Assembly (NCBI GenBank): GCA_000469685.2 | Contig: LS997562.1 | Span: 16,869,325-16,933,324 of the forward strand | DNA length: 64,000 bases | Direction: 5' to 3' | Source: Haemonchus contortus | Taxonomy: Eukaryota; Nematoda; Chromadorea; Rhabditida; Trichostrongylidae | In this document: positions 1-11,187 of the stretch, piece by piece | Layout of the letters: each line of letters begins with the position of its first letter | Numbering within the stretch: position 1 is the first letter of the stretch | Translations under genes and position numbers: made by a program | Notes under the pieces: model-generated | The model's input: the letters and a program-made list of their open reading frames with translations, nothing else | The model's database searches: none | Told to the model about the DNA's origin: nothing

Positions 1-514
<514 letters not shown>

Positions 515-1480
515 ATCTGTCTGTCTATCTGTCTGTCTGTCTTTCTGTCTCTCTGCCTGTCTGTACGAAGCCCGATACTACCTGAAGAAAGATTGGAGAG
601 GTGGGGTCAAGTTTGGAATGGGTTGAGCACAGGGCAATACTGACAGATCACATGTGAGCTCAGCCAAGCTCCGCCCAAAGGAGGCGTGACATGCACAGGA
701 GTGGGATGCGTATTGGGCGAACCTACTCGTTTGTTCTCATAGCACTGCAGACGCCGGGAAGTATGAACAAAGGTGGGTTATTGGCCAAGAAATGAAATGC
801 GAGAGACTCACTAACGGTGAGCGGAACGTTCTCGCAGTGGGCGGTTTCGACATACCTTCATAAATCGATTTAATGAAGGCCTGGAGATCAGAAAAATGAA
901 TAAAAGGGGTAAGCAAGGCTTTATGCGTGCTGGGCATGCGTCAACATAGCTCGAAAAGGGGTAAAAGGAATCAAAAAACTCGAATCAAAAATTTATAACC
1001 CTGTCTAGCAACGTTCTAGAATGCGGAGGAAAGTGGTTAGAGGTACTAAAACGAATGTGGTTATACTTCAGAAGTATGCAGTATTTGCACTAAAGTCGGC
1101 GGAGCTCTGGTCGAGAATTCGTAGCTCTGTTCAGAAACTTTCTTGGAAGTGGGAAAAAGTGGTTAAAGGCAATAGAACAGATGTGGGTAAGCCCAAGAAG
1201 ATTAGCACCAAGATGGGCTGGGCTTGAATCAAAATTTCATCGGTCTATTCAAAAGCGTTCTAAAATGAGGTTAAAAGTGGTCAGAGAGTATAGAAGGGAA
1301 CTGCTCAATCCCTGAGTTGGGTAGAGTTTGCAAGGGGTGGGTGGGACCATGGCCAGAAATTCAAAACTCTCTTTAAAACGTTCAAATGCAGTGGAAATGA
1401 TTTGCTGCAGCCAAACTGGGGGTGGTCAGGCTTTTACAGTTGGAGGGCTCCGCAGTGAAGCTATGATCAACTGCTCATAA
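515..1480 (+). repeat. Degenerate tandem units of a Helitron-like interspersed repeat
   Basis: After the microsatellite there are loosely repeated units of roughly 115 bp. Each holds an AAATTTATAA- or AATTCATAA-like stretch, a GTTCTAGAA- or GTTCAAA-like stretch and a purine-rich AGTGGTTAGAGG-like stretch. The segment near 665-705 resembles 48020-48060 (AGCTTGGCGGAGCC class). The same unit is much better preserved at 28490-29060, 45990-46370 and 48390-48620. No gene is recognised; the short ORFs here look fortuitous. Confidence 0.5.
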
Positions 1481-1499
1481 ATTTGCTCTAATAAAATAT

Positions 1500-1625
1500 T
1501 CTTACCATCTGTCTGTTTTCGCGGAAATTCGATATCACCTGATGGAGAAGCTACAGAAGTTCAAAGCTTACGGATGAGCGGTTGTGAGTATACAATGCAT
1601 GCATAAGCATGCACAGCTCAACTGG
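1500..1625 (+). mobile_element. Mini-Helitron-like repeat copy
   Basis: This roughly 126-bp copy begins near TTCTTACCATCTGTC and ends GCATGCATAAGCATGC, then CAGCTCAACTGG followed by T. A short hairpin about ten bases before a CTGG end, inserted in front of T, is the Helitron 3' signature (hairpin plus CTRR). The copy at 16596-16747 is the same repeat in the other orientation with a better 5' end. Partial relatives of the 3' half occur near 1690-1750 and 2760-2812. It has no coding capacity. Confidence 0.5.
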
Positions 1626-2159
1626 TAATATATCGATGAATGCCCTCTTAGTGGCCCAGTTCTGATACATTGAACATTGCGGTGACTCAATCAGATGAGC
1701 AGTCGTGGACATACTATGCAACAATCAGCGTGCATAGCCCAACTGTTGTGTTATACGTATCGTATCGTAGTTGCATTGACTACATAGGAAATTGCCGAAT
1801 GTACTGTCTATGCTGCACCTTACGTTGTACGCCAATGACCCGTGTAACACTGTGTCATAGAAGCAGTGCGCAAAGGTTGCAGAAGCTCGAGCGATTTTCA
1901 TTGGAATCTCACGCGCTTCGAATTTTTTGCTCACTAGGTTCTGTGAGGTGAAGCGGATTGCTACTTGCCCTCCTTCTCAACTTTTCTGAATAATCTAACC
2001 CGATGAGGATGGCTCTGTGTAGATAATTTAGTTGGGTAGCAGTTTAAATAAGTAGAGCGAGTTCTGAGTGAGTAGCCTCATTTTTCATTTGTGGAGAATC
2101 GCTATCAATCAGAACATTACCCGACTGAACTACTAGGCTGTGCTTCATTTTGTCCTTAA

Positions 2160-2578
2160 GAGTCTCTCTCATTTATAAAGCAGAAATCTAGTGTGTCGGT
2201 TTGTCCGTCCGCAAAACTTACGGTTACGATAAAGGTAGTGATATGAAAAAGCTTGTCCTATTCTACACTTCCTTCTTATAAATAAGGCAGTAACTTCGTG
2301 GGTAGGTTAATGGATCACAGTTAGTACTGCGGAGTGTAGTGAGTGATGTGAAGTAAAGTAGGCACTCCAAAACTGTGATTTCGATCTGTATTGGCATCGT
2401 GCTACATATGTATATCTATACAAGATGGAGGTGATAACGATGTGACGTCGGCTACCCCTCCTTTGCACTGTAGACCTCAGTGTTGAATAGAAGCTAAGCT
2501 TCCTCCCCTAACTATATTTTATCACCCCTTTGTGAATGTAAGAAATGTGGCCCGACGTACGCCGGGCGACCCGACTGG
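2160..2578 (+). mobile_element. Non-autonomous Helitron-like element, short form
   Basis: The left part contains TTTATAAAGCAGAA followed by a TGTCGG/TGTCCG-rich tract, GGTTACGATAAAGGTAGTGAT and GTGGGTAGGTTAATGGA, all also found in the minus-strand copy at 38853-40477. The right end has the GC hairpin GCCCGACGTACGCCGGGC followed by GACCCGACTGG and T, as in the other copies. The 5' terminus is not sharply defined. No ORF is expected. Confidence 0.5.
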
Positions 2579-2579
2579 T

Positions 2580-3860
2580 TACAACCCAATGAAGAATTCC
2601 ATTTTGAAAAATGCACAATATAATTCGAAGTTCTTAAGGAGTGGAAAGAAAATGGTCTTTTCGCTTTAATTTCAATGTCACCAAGGTGATGAGATTCGCT
2701 CAAGATCTAATCAGAGTGCTACTGACACATTGAACATTCCGCTGAATGACTCGAATGACTAGATGAGCGGTCGTGGGCATACAGTGCAACTACGTGTACA
2801 ACTGGTATATTATACTTATCTTAGTCGCATTGTCTACGTAGGAAATTGGCGATGTGCTGTTGGAGCCGTAAAAAGGAATAAATGCTGGCTGAATTTGATT
2901 AAAAGGTTGGATGGTGAGATTATCACAGCTTAAATGATATGCAGAAGATTTGAAAACATTGTACGAGCTGCGACCAAGAATCCTTAGCATGCAATAGCCT
3001 TCTCATTTTTGTCGTAGCCCCTCTCTATTAGTCGTATAGAATTCAGAAATGGTGCGCGCCCATGTGACCCCACCACTTTTGATTTTCACCCTTCGCAACC
3101 TGCACGTGCGCAGCGCTGGTCAGGCTGCCAGTGGCTCGAACTATCAGAAGACTTGAATGTTTACATTTGAGAAACGCCTTTGGTTGTTTGCCGTGTGACA
3201 ATCCACCCTCAAAATCGAAAGTGGCCCATAATTATGAAAAGACCAAAATCTCCTTGAGTACATTGAAGAACCCTTGAATTGGGTACTACCGAACGAATTC
3301 TTTTGAGTAATCCATCAGCTGAGTAATGGAACACAAATTCAGTATTATTTTGATATTTCTAGATTGGAAACTGGAAAATGTGAGAGAAGAACGCGATAGA
3401 AACTCTTTATTTTTCCGAATCCTCACACAAAGTGCTGATGCTAAAACGCTCCACCACACGTAATGAAGATTGTTTGTACCAAGGTGGTGCTGAGGTTGTG
3501 ATAAAATGGAAGAATCACAACATGCTGAATATACGGCTTAGGGAGCCTCATTTATTACGGACGGGTTCACGAGAAAGGTGAGTTATCTGAAGCTTGCTGT
3601 TTACATTTTTACCTCATGATTATTGTAATGAATCCATCGCCATTCCTCTTCCAGAACCTTGTTCTCTGAGGTATTTCTCGAATGTGTTGATCCAGAGAGG
3701 TTTTCATTTTTAGACATAACCACGAGATACTCACGTGAGAGTTCAAGAAAAAGAATCACAAAAATAGAAGTGCGCGGTCAGTCCTTCCTCTCACCTTGCT
3801 TTCTTCAAAAATTTCGTTAGAATCCATTCGTAAAATAAAGTTTGTTTCATGTATTGGTGG
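2580..3860. other. No gene recognised
   Basis: The short ORFs have no recognisable domain and no convincing splice context. A partial mini-Helitron-like 3' end (GAGCGGTCGTGGGCATAC to ACAACTGG) lies at 2763-2812. Nothing else can be supported by eye. Confidence 0.4.
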
Positions 3861-3864
3861 TCAT

Positions 3865-4612
3865 GTATCTCATCACTGAGGGTCCTTTGGATCTCAAGTC
3901 GGATGGTGATACGTCGACCTAGCGCTATGCCAGGTGGTCATTGGTACTTGCTCAGAAATGCAGGGGAATTCATGGGATCAAGTGCCTGCTGTTGTATTAG
4001 CTCGATTTATAACTCTATTTCCTCGCAGGCGTATCCATGCTTATGTTTGTAAAGAGTCTGCTGATGCGATGGGTATCTTACCCATCGGCTTAGTCGAAAA
4101 TTTGCATTCGAGTGGCTGGGAAAAGACCAGATAGGCCGGGGGCGGCTCCCAATTGCAAATGAAGTACAGGTCGCATTCTTAGTCCTTCCTCTTTTGGGTA
4201 GCCTCAATAACAGACTGTCCGAAGGGGGACGACTGCAAGTGCAATCTATTCTTGCGACGCACAAAACTCTTGCATCAGAAGGTTGTATCAAAGGTTTGAT
4301 GATGCAAGTTAGGAAGGTCAAGCATAATGTCATCGGATTGACCAGGACGGAAAGGCTCTGCCTTCTTCACGTTGCTTTCGGGAACGGGAAAAGAAAAAGA
4401 AGAACCGTCTCTTGAAACAACAGAGGCATCGTCTTTGCAACTCAGTGTAGCGTCATACGAAAACCAGCATGGCGGCCAGCGCGGTGGTCAGCCTATTTTT
4501 ACGAAAGCTTTTCACATTGGAAATGCTATACCCGTGTCTCTCGAGCGAGCGATCAACGTGACTACTCTGGCTCGCGTTAGGGAAGAATGGAGACGTTAGT
4601 GAAGCCTCCTAG
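3865..4612 (+). pseudogene. RTE LINE internal-deletion derivative: 5' region and endonuclease start fused to the extreme C-terminus
   Basis: 3925-4130 matches the 5' region of the minus-strand RTE at 53143-56537 (shared Y-V-C-x-E-S and G-I-L-P-I words). 4200-4400 matches the start of its endonuclease (LASEGCIKGLMMQVRK, HNVIGLT). From about 4440 the reading resembles the RTE C-terminus and ends TTLARVREEWRR, against [12 protein letters not shown] in the better copy. About 2.8 kb in between (the rest of the endonuclease and the whole reverse transcriptase) is missing, and the remaining frames are broken. Inference: a deletion derivative of the local RTE family that was probably never autonomous. 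Confidence 0.7.
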
Positions 4613-4793
4613 AGAAATTCGACGATTAACGGGACGGAGTATTATACTGGTGATACAGTGTTTGTATAACAGGGAATAGGGCCAACCGTCTCACTAGCAC
4701 GGTAAAATCCGGATCGGTATCCGCCTAGACCAAACCAAGCCTTCCATCGCTCCTAGGTTGGTGAATGGATACCAGACTTGTTTGAGGGGTTGA

Positions 4794-5470
4794 AGGCACA
4801 GTTCACGACAATTTCGGGTAATCCAGATTACGACGAAAAATGGAAGGTAAGATGAAAAATAGTGCGATGGAGGCGAAGGAACTGCGTGGATCGGTGTTTT
4901 CGAGGTGAAAAGGGCTTCGAGAAATCATCAAAAAGAGGGCTGGACGAGAGTGAGACCAGAAGAGTGAAGAAGAGTGGGGCGTTAGGACGAGCTGCACACA
5001 GTGCGTACGTGTGGGTCCTGGTGCAAATAACTGACTACGGTAAGCAAGAATTCATTCATTTATGAAGATAAATAAAAAACTCCATTTGCAGCCTGAATAG
5101 CTAAACTTTTCCAACCTCTCAGGGCAGGAAATGAAAAAAGGGATCGCGGTTGCAAAAAGAATAACAGACGAAAAAAAAGGGAAAAAAAACATCGCTTCAA
5201 CACTCGGCGATCAGCTGATTGTGTGGGTCCTAGTACGAATAATCGCAAACGGTATTGCCTAGATACTCATCTGACGTGGCATCGATCGAAAGGCGGGAAA
5301 GCCACCCATGCCAGTAACAAGGATTCCACTATGCCCTACCCGTCGAGATTTTGCGAGCGAGAAGGTCTCTTCTACCAGCCATGGGGGCCACTTATTATTA
5401 TTAGGTATTAATAATTCTTAGTATTCTTGAGGGAAGAACTCAGTAAACATTTTTATAGTGAACCTTGCCT
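4794..5470 (+). mobile_element. TTAA-flanked MITE, copy A (nested in the SINE)
   Basis: The 677-bp element begins AGGCACAGTTCACGA and ends in the inverted match ATAGTGAACCTTGCCT. It is flanked by TTGA on the left and TTAA on the right. The interrupted SINE shows that the insertion added the element plus a four-base target copy. Related copies lie at 18119, 19159, 15110 (truncated) and 60434. A TTAA target is typical of piggyBac-type transposons. No transposase is encoded, so mobilisation in trans is inferred. Confidence 0.8.
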
Positions 5471-5521
5471 TTAAAACACTGACATGTACCCGGCTGCCCA
5501 CGGCAAGTCATTCTATAAACC

Positions 5522-8193
5522 TTACTTAGACTTACTTGAACTTAGTTGCTGGGGAGCACATCGGGCGACGAGATTTTTCCACTAATGCCGGTCTTGTGCA
5601 ATCATTTCGCCCTCGCTCCTAGAAACATTTATAATCTTTAGATCATTCTCGAACGTTCGTCTCCACGTGTTTCTGAGACGGCCTCTTCCTCGCTTGGCTC
5701 CTGGAGGTATCCAGTTCATGGCCACTCGTGAAACTCGTTGCTGTGCCATGCGCAAAATGTGACCAGCCAGTCGAAGTCTACCTGTGCCACAACCACGTGG
5801 AGGCAGTTTGAACCACAACGTCGTAAAACTTCCTCATTTGTGACGTGGTCCGTGTAGCGTATTTTCATTATCCGTCATAGGCATCTCTGATGGGAGGCGT
5901 TCAATCTCTTGACGAGGCTAGCAGTACTCTTCCATGACTCACTTGCATATAATGCCGTAGGGATCACGATAGAGTAATATAAGCGCAACTTGATGTTCTG
6001 TGATATCGATGAACTGGCCCATAATGGCTGGAGTCGTTGGAATACGGCAGCAGCTTTCGCTATTGGAATGCGAACTTCCATTTCAGCATCACCGTTGTGA
6101 GTTATCGTACTCTCGAGGTAAGCGAAATTGCCAACGGTTTCCAATATTGTATCGTCAACGCTGATGTTCAGCTGCGTTTGCTCAAAGCCGACCTTCGTGA
6201 CTTTGGACTTGCAGGCGCTGATACGTAATCCTATCATGCTCGCTTCTCTGCTGAGGCAGGTAGTGACCTGCTGAAGTTTATTTTCGTCTTCAGCAAGAAG
6301 TGCTATGTCATCAGCGAAATCCAAATCCGTGAGTCTGCTTCGATCATGCCAACTGATGCCTGCCCTTACTTTCTTCATCGTTTCCCTCATGACGAAATCC
6401 AGACAGACGTTGAACAGGATCGGAGACAGAATGCATCCTTGCCGCACTCCTGTATCAATCTGGAAGAACGGCGTGTAGCCCGCATCCGTCCTCGCGCAGC
6501 AACACGAGTTGAGATACAAATTCTTGAAAATGCTGATGAATGATTGCGGTACGCCGTATGTTTTCAGGATAGCCCATAGCGACTCGCGGTGAATACTATC
6601 GAAAGCCTTTTTAAAATCAACGAAGTTGATGACAAGCGGCAGGCACACACTGTTCGACGATGTTTCGGAGGGTGAAGATTTGTTCGCTGCATGATCTTCC
6701 GCTCCTGAATCCGGCTTGTTCCTCCCTCAGTTGTCCGTCAATAGCCGTGCAAATTCGTCGGAGCAGAACAATGCAAAAGGTTTTTCCCGGCACAGATAGC
6801 AGTGTGATACCTCTCCAATTACTGCAGTCTGACAGGTTTCCTTTCTTGGGTATTTTAACAATGACGCCTCTTCTCCCGTCTTCTGGAACTTCTCCTTGGC
6901 TCCAGCACCGATTGAATAACTTCACAAGTTTTTCCACCACGACAGTGCTTCCTGCCTTCAATAATTCCGCAGAGATTTCCTCTAGACCAGAGGATTTCCT
7001 ATTCTTGGGGCACTCAATTGCTGCACTTACTTCCTCCTTCGTTATGTAGCCAGTATTTACCTCGAGCTGTTCAACCGGGTCCGTGTTGTCAAAACAGTAT
7101 GTTGTCGATGGACTGGGCTGGTCGAGAATATCTCGAAAGTATTCAAGCCATCTTTGATTCTGCTCATCGCTATTGGAGAGGAGCCTGCCGTTTTTGTCTC
7201 TGATCGGTACATTCGAATTGTTCCGGTTTGCTGTCAACTCACGGACAATGCGATACAAAGTCTTCGAGTCTCCATGATCAACGGCGTACTGCGCTTCTGC
7301 ACCTTTTCTTATCAGCCAGTCGTTCTTATCGTCACGACTAGATTTCTTCACCAGGCGGTCCAATTCGGTGTACCTCCTTTTTGCCTCTTCCAACTCGCTA
7401 CTAGTCTTGGCCTGTTCTCTCTTTAGTTTTGCGTACTTCCTCTCATCAATCTTTTGCCACGTGCTGTCCTTAATCCATTCTTCTTTTTTCTTTCCACGTC
7501 TTCGACCAACTACCTCCTCAGCGCAAACTTTTATAGTATCTCTTATAGCTGTCCACTCATCCTCCAGGTTCGTGATTTCTTCCAAGGCGTCAAATCGGTT
7601 CCGCCTTTCCAAGGCAAGCCTTGAAGCAAGGTTGGGATCCTTCAATTTCTCTACAGCGAACGGTCGTGCAAATGGAGTACTTCTTATTTTCTTCAACTTG
7701 AGTTTAACCGCCGCTCTGACCATGTAGTGATCCGAGCCGATATCTGCACCTCGAAGCACACGAACATCCTGGAGGGAACTCCTCCACCTGCGGCTTATGC
7801 ATACATGATCAATTTCGTTTAACGTTCTTCCGTCCGGAGAGCGCCAGGTTTTCTTATGGATCTATCTGTGTTGGAAATAGGTGTTCCCAATACATAGTTC
7901 ATTGTGATCACAGAACGAAATGAGTCGCTCACCGTTATTGCTCAATTCTTCAGAAGAAGCGACTGGTCCGACTGTGTTCTCGAAGCCGCATCTCTTGCCA
8001 TTTATTTTTGCGTTGAAATCTCCAAGAACAATTTTCAAATCTCTCTTTGGTGCGTTGTCGATGGTGTCTTGAAGAAGCTCATAGAAGTCGTTCTTTGTGT
8101 CGTCGTTCGAATCCTCCGTAGGTGCGTAGATCTGGATGATCGTAATGCGAGTGCCAAGCCCGGATGAGAAAGGAGGAGGGTTGGTGCGAAGGG
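5522..8193 (-). mobile_element. 5'-truncated non-LTR retrotransposon with 13-bp target duplication
   Basis: The element is bounded by identical 13-bp copies of CATTCTATAAACC at 5509-5521 and 8194-8206. On the minus strand it reads from inside the endonuclease, through the reverse transcriptase, to a short 3' end of AAGT-like repeats (AAGTTCAAGTAAGTCTAAG). 5' truncation and a target duplication of this size are usual for target-primed reverse transcription. It lies inside the SINE and is therefore younger than that SINE copy. The clade (RTE-like or a CR1 relative) is not settled by eye. Confidence 0.9.
5540..8185 (-). pseudogene. LINE endonuclease/reverse transcriptase polyprotein, broken
   Basis: Reading right to left: an endonuclease remnant with IQIYAPTED, GDFNAKING and GSDHYM (8165-7725); then a linker; then reverse transcriptase with EQAGFRSGRSC (near 6690), FVDFKKAFDSIH, GVRQGCILSPILF, LDFADDIALL (near 6320) and a C-terminal LAGHILRM block (near 5760). 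Damage: an in-frame TAG near 7863 in the endonuclease, a frameshift near 6630 between the two long open stretches, a stop near 5875, and a shift near 5800. The 5' end of the endonuclease is missing. The catalytic F-A-D-D is intact, but the reading frame cannot yield a functional enzyme. Confidence 0.88.
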
Positions 8194-8309
8194 CATTCTA
8201 TAAACCACATACGCATTAATTTCGTCACTACGATTCTGGATGGAAGTGGAGTGCGGGGACGCATCCCTCAGACGGGATTGGTCAACGCCAAAGACTTTAT
8301 CCTTTATTT

Positions 8310-8940
8310 ATAACAGGGAATAATATACATAACACCGTGTTAGTTCCTTGTTATACCGACAGGTCGTCAGAGAAGGAGTGATGAATGGGCACCGACCTTC
8401 TTCACTCTTGATTGGAGACAATGGGTAAAAGAGCAAAAGAATGGTACGATAGCGTTTCGCTAGGAGAATTGAATTAGAACAGTGGAACGGTAACGTTGTA
8501 CTGAGAAAATCGAGCTAAAGTTTTGCTTTGACTCATGAAAAAAGTCTTGGATCTTTAGAAGATAGAAACCTATAAAAGCGGCTTAAGGGCTATTGGTGAA
8601 GTATAAAAGGTTTCTTTGGTAGTGGTGGTTCAACCCATACAAAAACGCAGCCCAATAAAAGCTCATCACGGTATAAATGCGCGGCGTAGAATAAGATGCT
8701 GCGCAAACGGTAGGAAGAGCCGGATGAATCGTGGCGCATGCCAACGGATTTGGATGCGCATTGGTACTTGCTACACAATATGAAATGGATAATCCGCACT
8801 TTCTTGAAAGCATAAGCAGAACTTAGAGCCCTTATCGGATCAGAAAGATCCATAGGCAATGGTGTTCCTCAAGAAATGAAAACATTCACAACGAGTAACA
8901 ATATCAAACACTTGAAGCGAAAAGCTTACAGAGTTCAAAT
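8310..8940. other. No gene recognised
   Basis: Between the SINE tail and the gag-like remnant no domain is recognisable. A small inverted motif, TATAACAGGGAA with TTCCTTGTTATA, lies at about 8309-8355; a related TATAACAGGGAATA is at 4667. Confidence 0.35.
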
Positions 8941-8948
8941 GAATCGTT

Positions 8949-10213
8949 TTACAGCTTGTCACTTTGGTACATGCTGCGGTATAAAATGAAGCTGTAGGTG
9001 CTTCGGGCAGGAACTGATAAAAAGCTGATATAGATAGATAAGTAGCCAAGAAAACCAGGCAATCGCAAAAAAATGACAGAAGGGTACAATAGGTGTGGAG
9101 GTCGTCCCTGCTCCATAGATCGTCCTTGACGCCGAGCCGTCTGCATAAGGCTGGGACCTCTTTTTTTGCTTATCGTAGTTCTCGCAGTGCCTATTGGATC
9201 TCGTCTTCGATTCCTCAGCTTTATCCGGCCAATCGCATATGGCGGAATGGTGTCCCATAGGTTACAGTAAAAACATCTACTATTTCGGGCATCCAGAAAA
9301 AGCCTCAAGGCATATCTCACATCGGTGTTGCTTCTTAGGGAGGATTTTTCTCCGTGCACTGTCTCTTTCCCTGGGACACGAATCGCTATAATGATTCTCT
9401 CGATGGCCGCAAAACGAGCAAGGCATTGTAGTTTCTTCCTTCTAGTCCATTCCACTGTTATACTCTCTTATCGGGCACGGTTTTTCTTGCTCCAGGAAGT
9501 GCATACGTATCTCCAGAACATCAATCTTCGTCAACAGCTTCCTCTCGTGAAGTCCAACGGTCTGACCAGCTGCTTGACCGTGTATTCTCCCGAATATCTC
9601 TGTCCATGAGTGAGCTGGCTCGACATTTCTTCGAGCGATCTTTGTATGACAGAAATGGTCATGGCCATGGTCTCCTGTTTGTTCACGCATGGCCCTTTCC
9701 TCGTTGAGTGCTGTCGCGCGCATGCTCCTTATGGTCATATACAGCTCATTGATGGCTTTCAGCTGGTCGGCGATGATGGCTTCCATGGTGTCCTGTTCGG
9801 TCGTCAACTTGTCTTCCTTTCCCTCTGCATCGTAGTAGACCTGCGGTTAAGCCATCATGGAGTCCTATGTTGCTTGTGAGATCTTCCTTGTCGCGACGAG
9901 GATTGGGGGTAAGGCGTTCATAGTCCTAGAGGAGGAAGAAACAGAGCTCGTAACTTTCTGCTTTTTGCTCTGCAAGGTGCGTGTCTCGCTTCAACTCCCC
10001 CCAAAGCTCGTTGGTCTGGGAAAAGAGGGGAACTCCATCGTGTAACTGATCTAGGACAGTGCACTGATACATGTCGTCTCGGCAACCGTCCACGATCTTA
10101 CCAGGAGCGCATTCGGTTCGGGTTGTTTGAAAGTGCTCGCAGAAGATTCTTATAGTCATATTTCCCCGTACTATACTCCTCGAATCGATTGAACGAACAC
10201 ATGGCTGAAACAC
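8949..10213 (-). pseudogene. Gag-like protein remnant with CCHC zinc knuckles
   Basis: Three overlapping minus-strand open stretches (10213-9926, 9807-9442, 9455-8949) look like one decayed protein. The middle part is helical and charged. Between 9430 and 9230, with the frame shifted as needed, there are three Cys/His clusters: C-S-F-C with a downstream H and C, C-E-I-C, and C-F-Y-C followed by H and C at knuckle spacing (CX2CX4HX4C). A one-base shift near 9262 splits the last one. Serial zinc motifs of this kind occur in gag-like proteins of nematode retroelements (recalled family knowledge, not searched). No protease or polymerase follows. It could be part of the neighbouring BEL/Pao remnant or a separate insertion. 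Confidence 0.5.
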
Positions 10214-10445
10214 TGCTGTCTACTCTAAATCACAGGTCCGCAATGAGCATTCTTCCGTCGCAAAGGCCTCAATGCCAGCATGACTTCCTTTAACAGCAGT
10301 TAACAAAACGTCAAGTGAAAACAAGTTATATCATGTAAAGTTTACAGCTTATCGGTTCTGTGCTGATATTGGGCAACCGGCTCAACACGTTGTACGTGTG
10401 AGTGCTGATAAGCTACGGCATATAAGAAGGCGAGGGCAAAACGGG

Positions 10446-10518
10446 GTCTCGGTAGTGTAAGGGATAAGAGCACGGTCCCCGTAAAGGACAAGTGCGGGTT
10501 CGAGTCCCGTCCGAAACT
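10446..10518 (+). tRNA. tRNA-like sequence, anticodon position reads GTA; probable pseudogene
   Basis: A 73-nt cloverleaf can be drawn: acceptor GTCTCGG with CCGAAAC (one mismatch), D arm GTGT with GCAC, anticodon stem GGTCC with GGACA (outer mismatch) around the loop CCGTAAA, and T arm GCGGG-TTCGAGT-CCCGT. A T-run follows at about 10540 and could terminate Pol III. By position the anticodon is GTA (Tyr), but base 33 is C instead of the near-invariant U, position 26 is missing and no intron is seen, unlike most eukaryotic tRNA-Tyr genes. A tRNA pseudogene or SINE head is as likely as a working gene. Confidence 0.45.
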
Positions 10519-10559
10519 GGATTACATTCGCAACTCCCTTTTTTCAATGTTCATTTGTT

Positions 10560-10947
10560 TTAATGCAATCTTGATAACTTACTGGATGGTGTTCTAGCAA
10601 ATTGTAACGATGCTGAGCTAATGGTTTTTGCTGACTGCAGTGGGGGATCGATTTCTCGTTCAACGGGGTCGCAGTCGAGCTCTAAGGGAACAACCAAATT
10701 TGATCCTTCGCCTTGTAGCTGTGAATAGGCACACTTCACGAATCGCATTGTCGTCATTTCTGTGGATTGCTGTGATGCGCGCCAACTTCCACTCGTTGCG
10801 CGATTGAATTGGATCAACCAAAAGCACAATTGCGCCAACGTGTGAAGGTGATTCTGGGTTGCGGGTAAATTCATCCATTTTCGATGCTGCTCGCGAAGGC
10901 TTACCAGTTAGTGAGCGTGCCACGCTTTCACATTCGCTGTGTTGCAT
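10560..10947 (-). pseudogene. BEL/Pao integrase C-terminal (DUF5641-like) fragment
   Basis: The reading contains HVGAIVLLVDPIQSRNEWKL followed by ARI, which fits the conserved block near the C-terminus of BEL/Pao Pol proteins (V-G-x-x-V-L-L ... W-x-L-A-R-I). It starts within 20 bases of the end of the protease-like stretch, so most of Pol (reverse transcriptase, RNase H, integrase core) has been deleted between them. Family assignment is from memory of the motif. Confidence 0.65.
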
Positions 10948-11143
10948 CGAAGATGTGTACTGACAGCTTTATAGCTCTGACTGCAGGTAGCTCAAGCTTT
11001 TCCGTCAACCTTTTTCGAATGAAAGACCTGTCAGCGCTCGTGTCTAGCAGGATTTGAACTATCTGCAATTTCCCCGTCTTTGCATTGACTACCTGGGCCT
11101 GACCCGTTAAGACGTAGAAGTGGTCGCGCATTGCACAGTTCAT
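10928..11143 (-). pseudogene. BEL/Pao aspartic protease (DUF1758-like) fragment
   Basis: A 71-residue stretch includes VVNAKTGKLQIVQILLDTSA and then DRSFI, corresponding to the active-site region of retroviral-type proteases (LLDSGA or LLDTGA in relatives; here DTSA). Downstream it runs straight into the integrase C-terminal fragment, which marks a large internal deletion. It follows the zinc-knuckle gag fragment in the same orientation, the expected Gag-Pro order. Confidence 0.65.
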
Positions 11144-11187
11144 ACATGGTTTTTTCTACTTCATGATTTCTTCCCGGTTCTCAATAG

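Larger units (their letters stand above)
4700..8303 (+). mobile_element. tRNA-derived SINE copy split by two later insertions
   Basis: Three pieces align in order with the full SINE at 56719-57023: 4700-4789, 5475-5521 and 8207-8303. They are separated by a TTAA-flanked MITE (4794-5470) and a 5'-truncated LINE (5522-8193). The LINE duplicated the SINE bases CATTCTATAAACC. The right piece ends in the SINE tail AACGCCAAAGACTTTATCC. The 5' tRNA-like head is poorly preserved in this copy. Confidence 0.8.

Noticed and set aside
6660..7727. Several plus-strand ORFs of 60-129 codons
   Set aside because: They are antisense shadows of the LINE endonuclease and reverse transcriptase.
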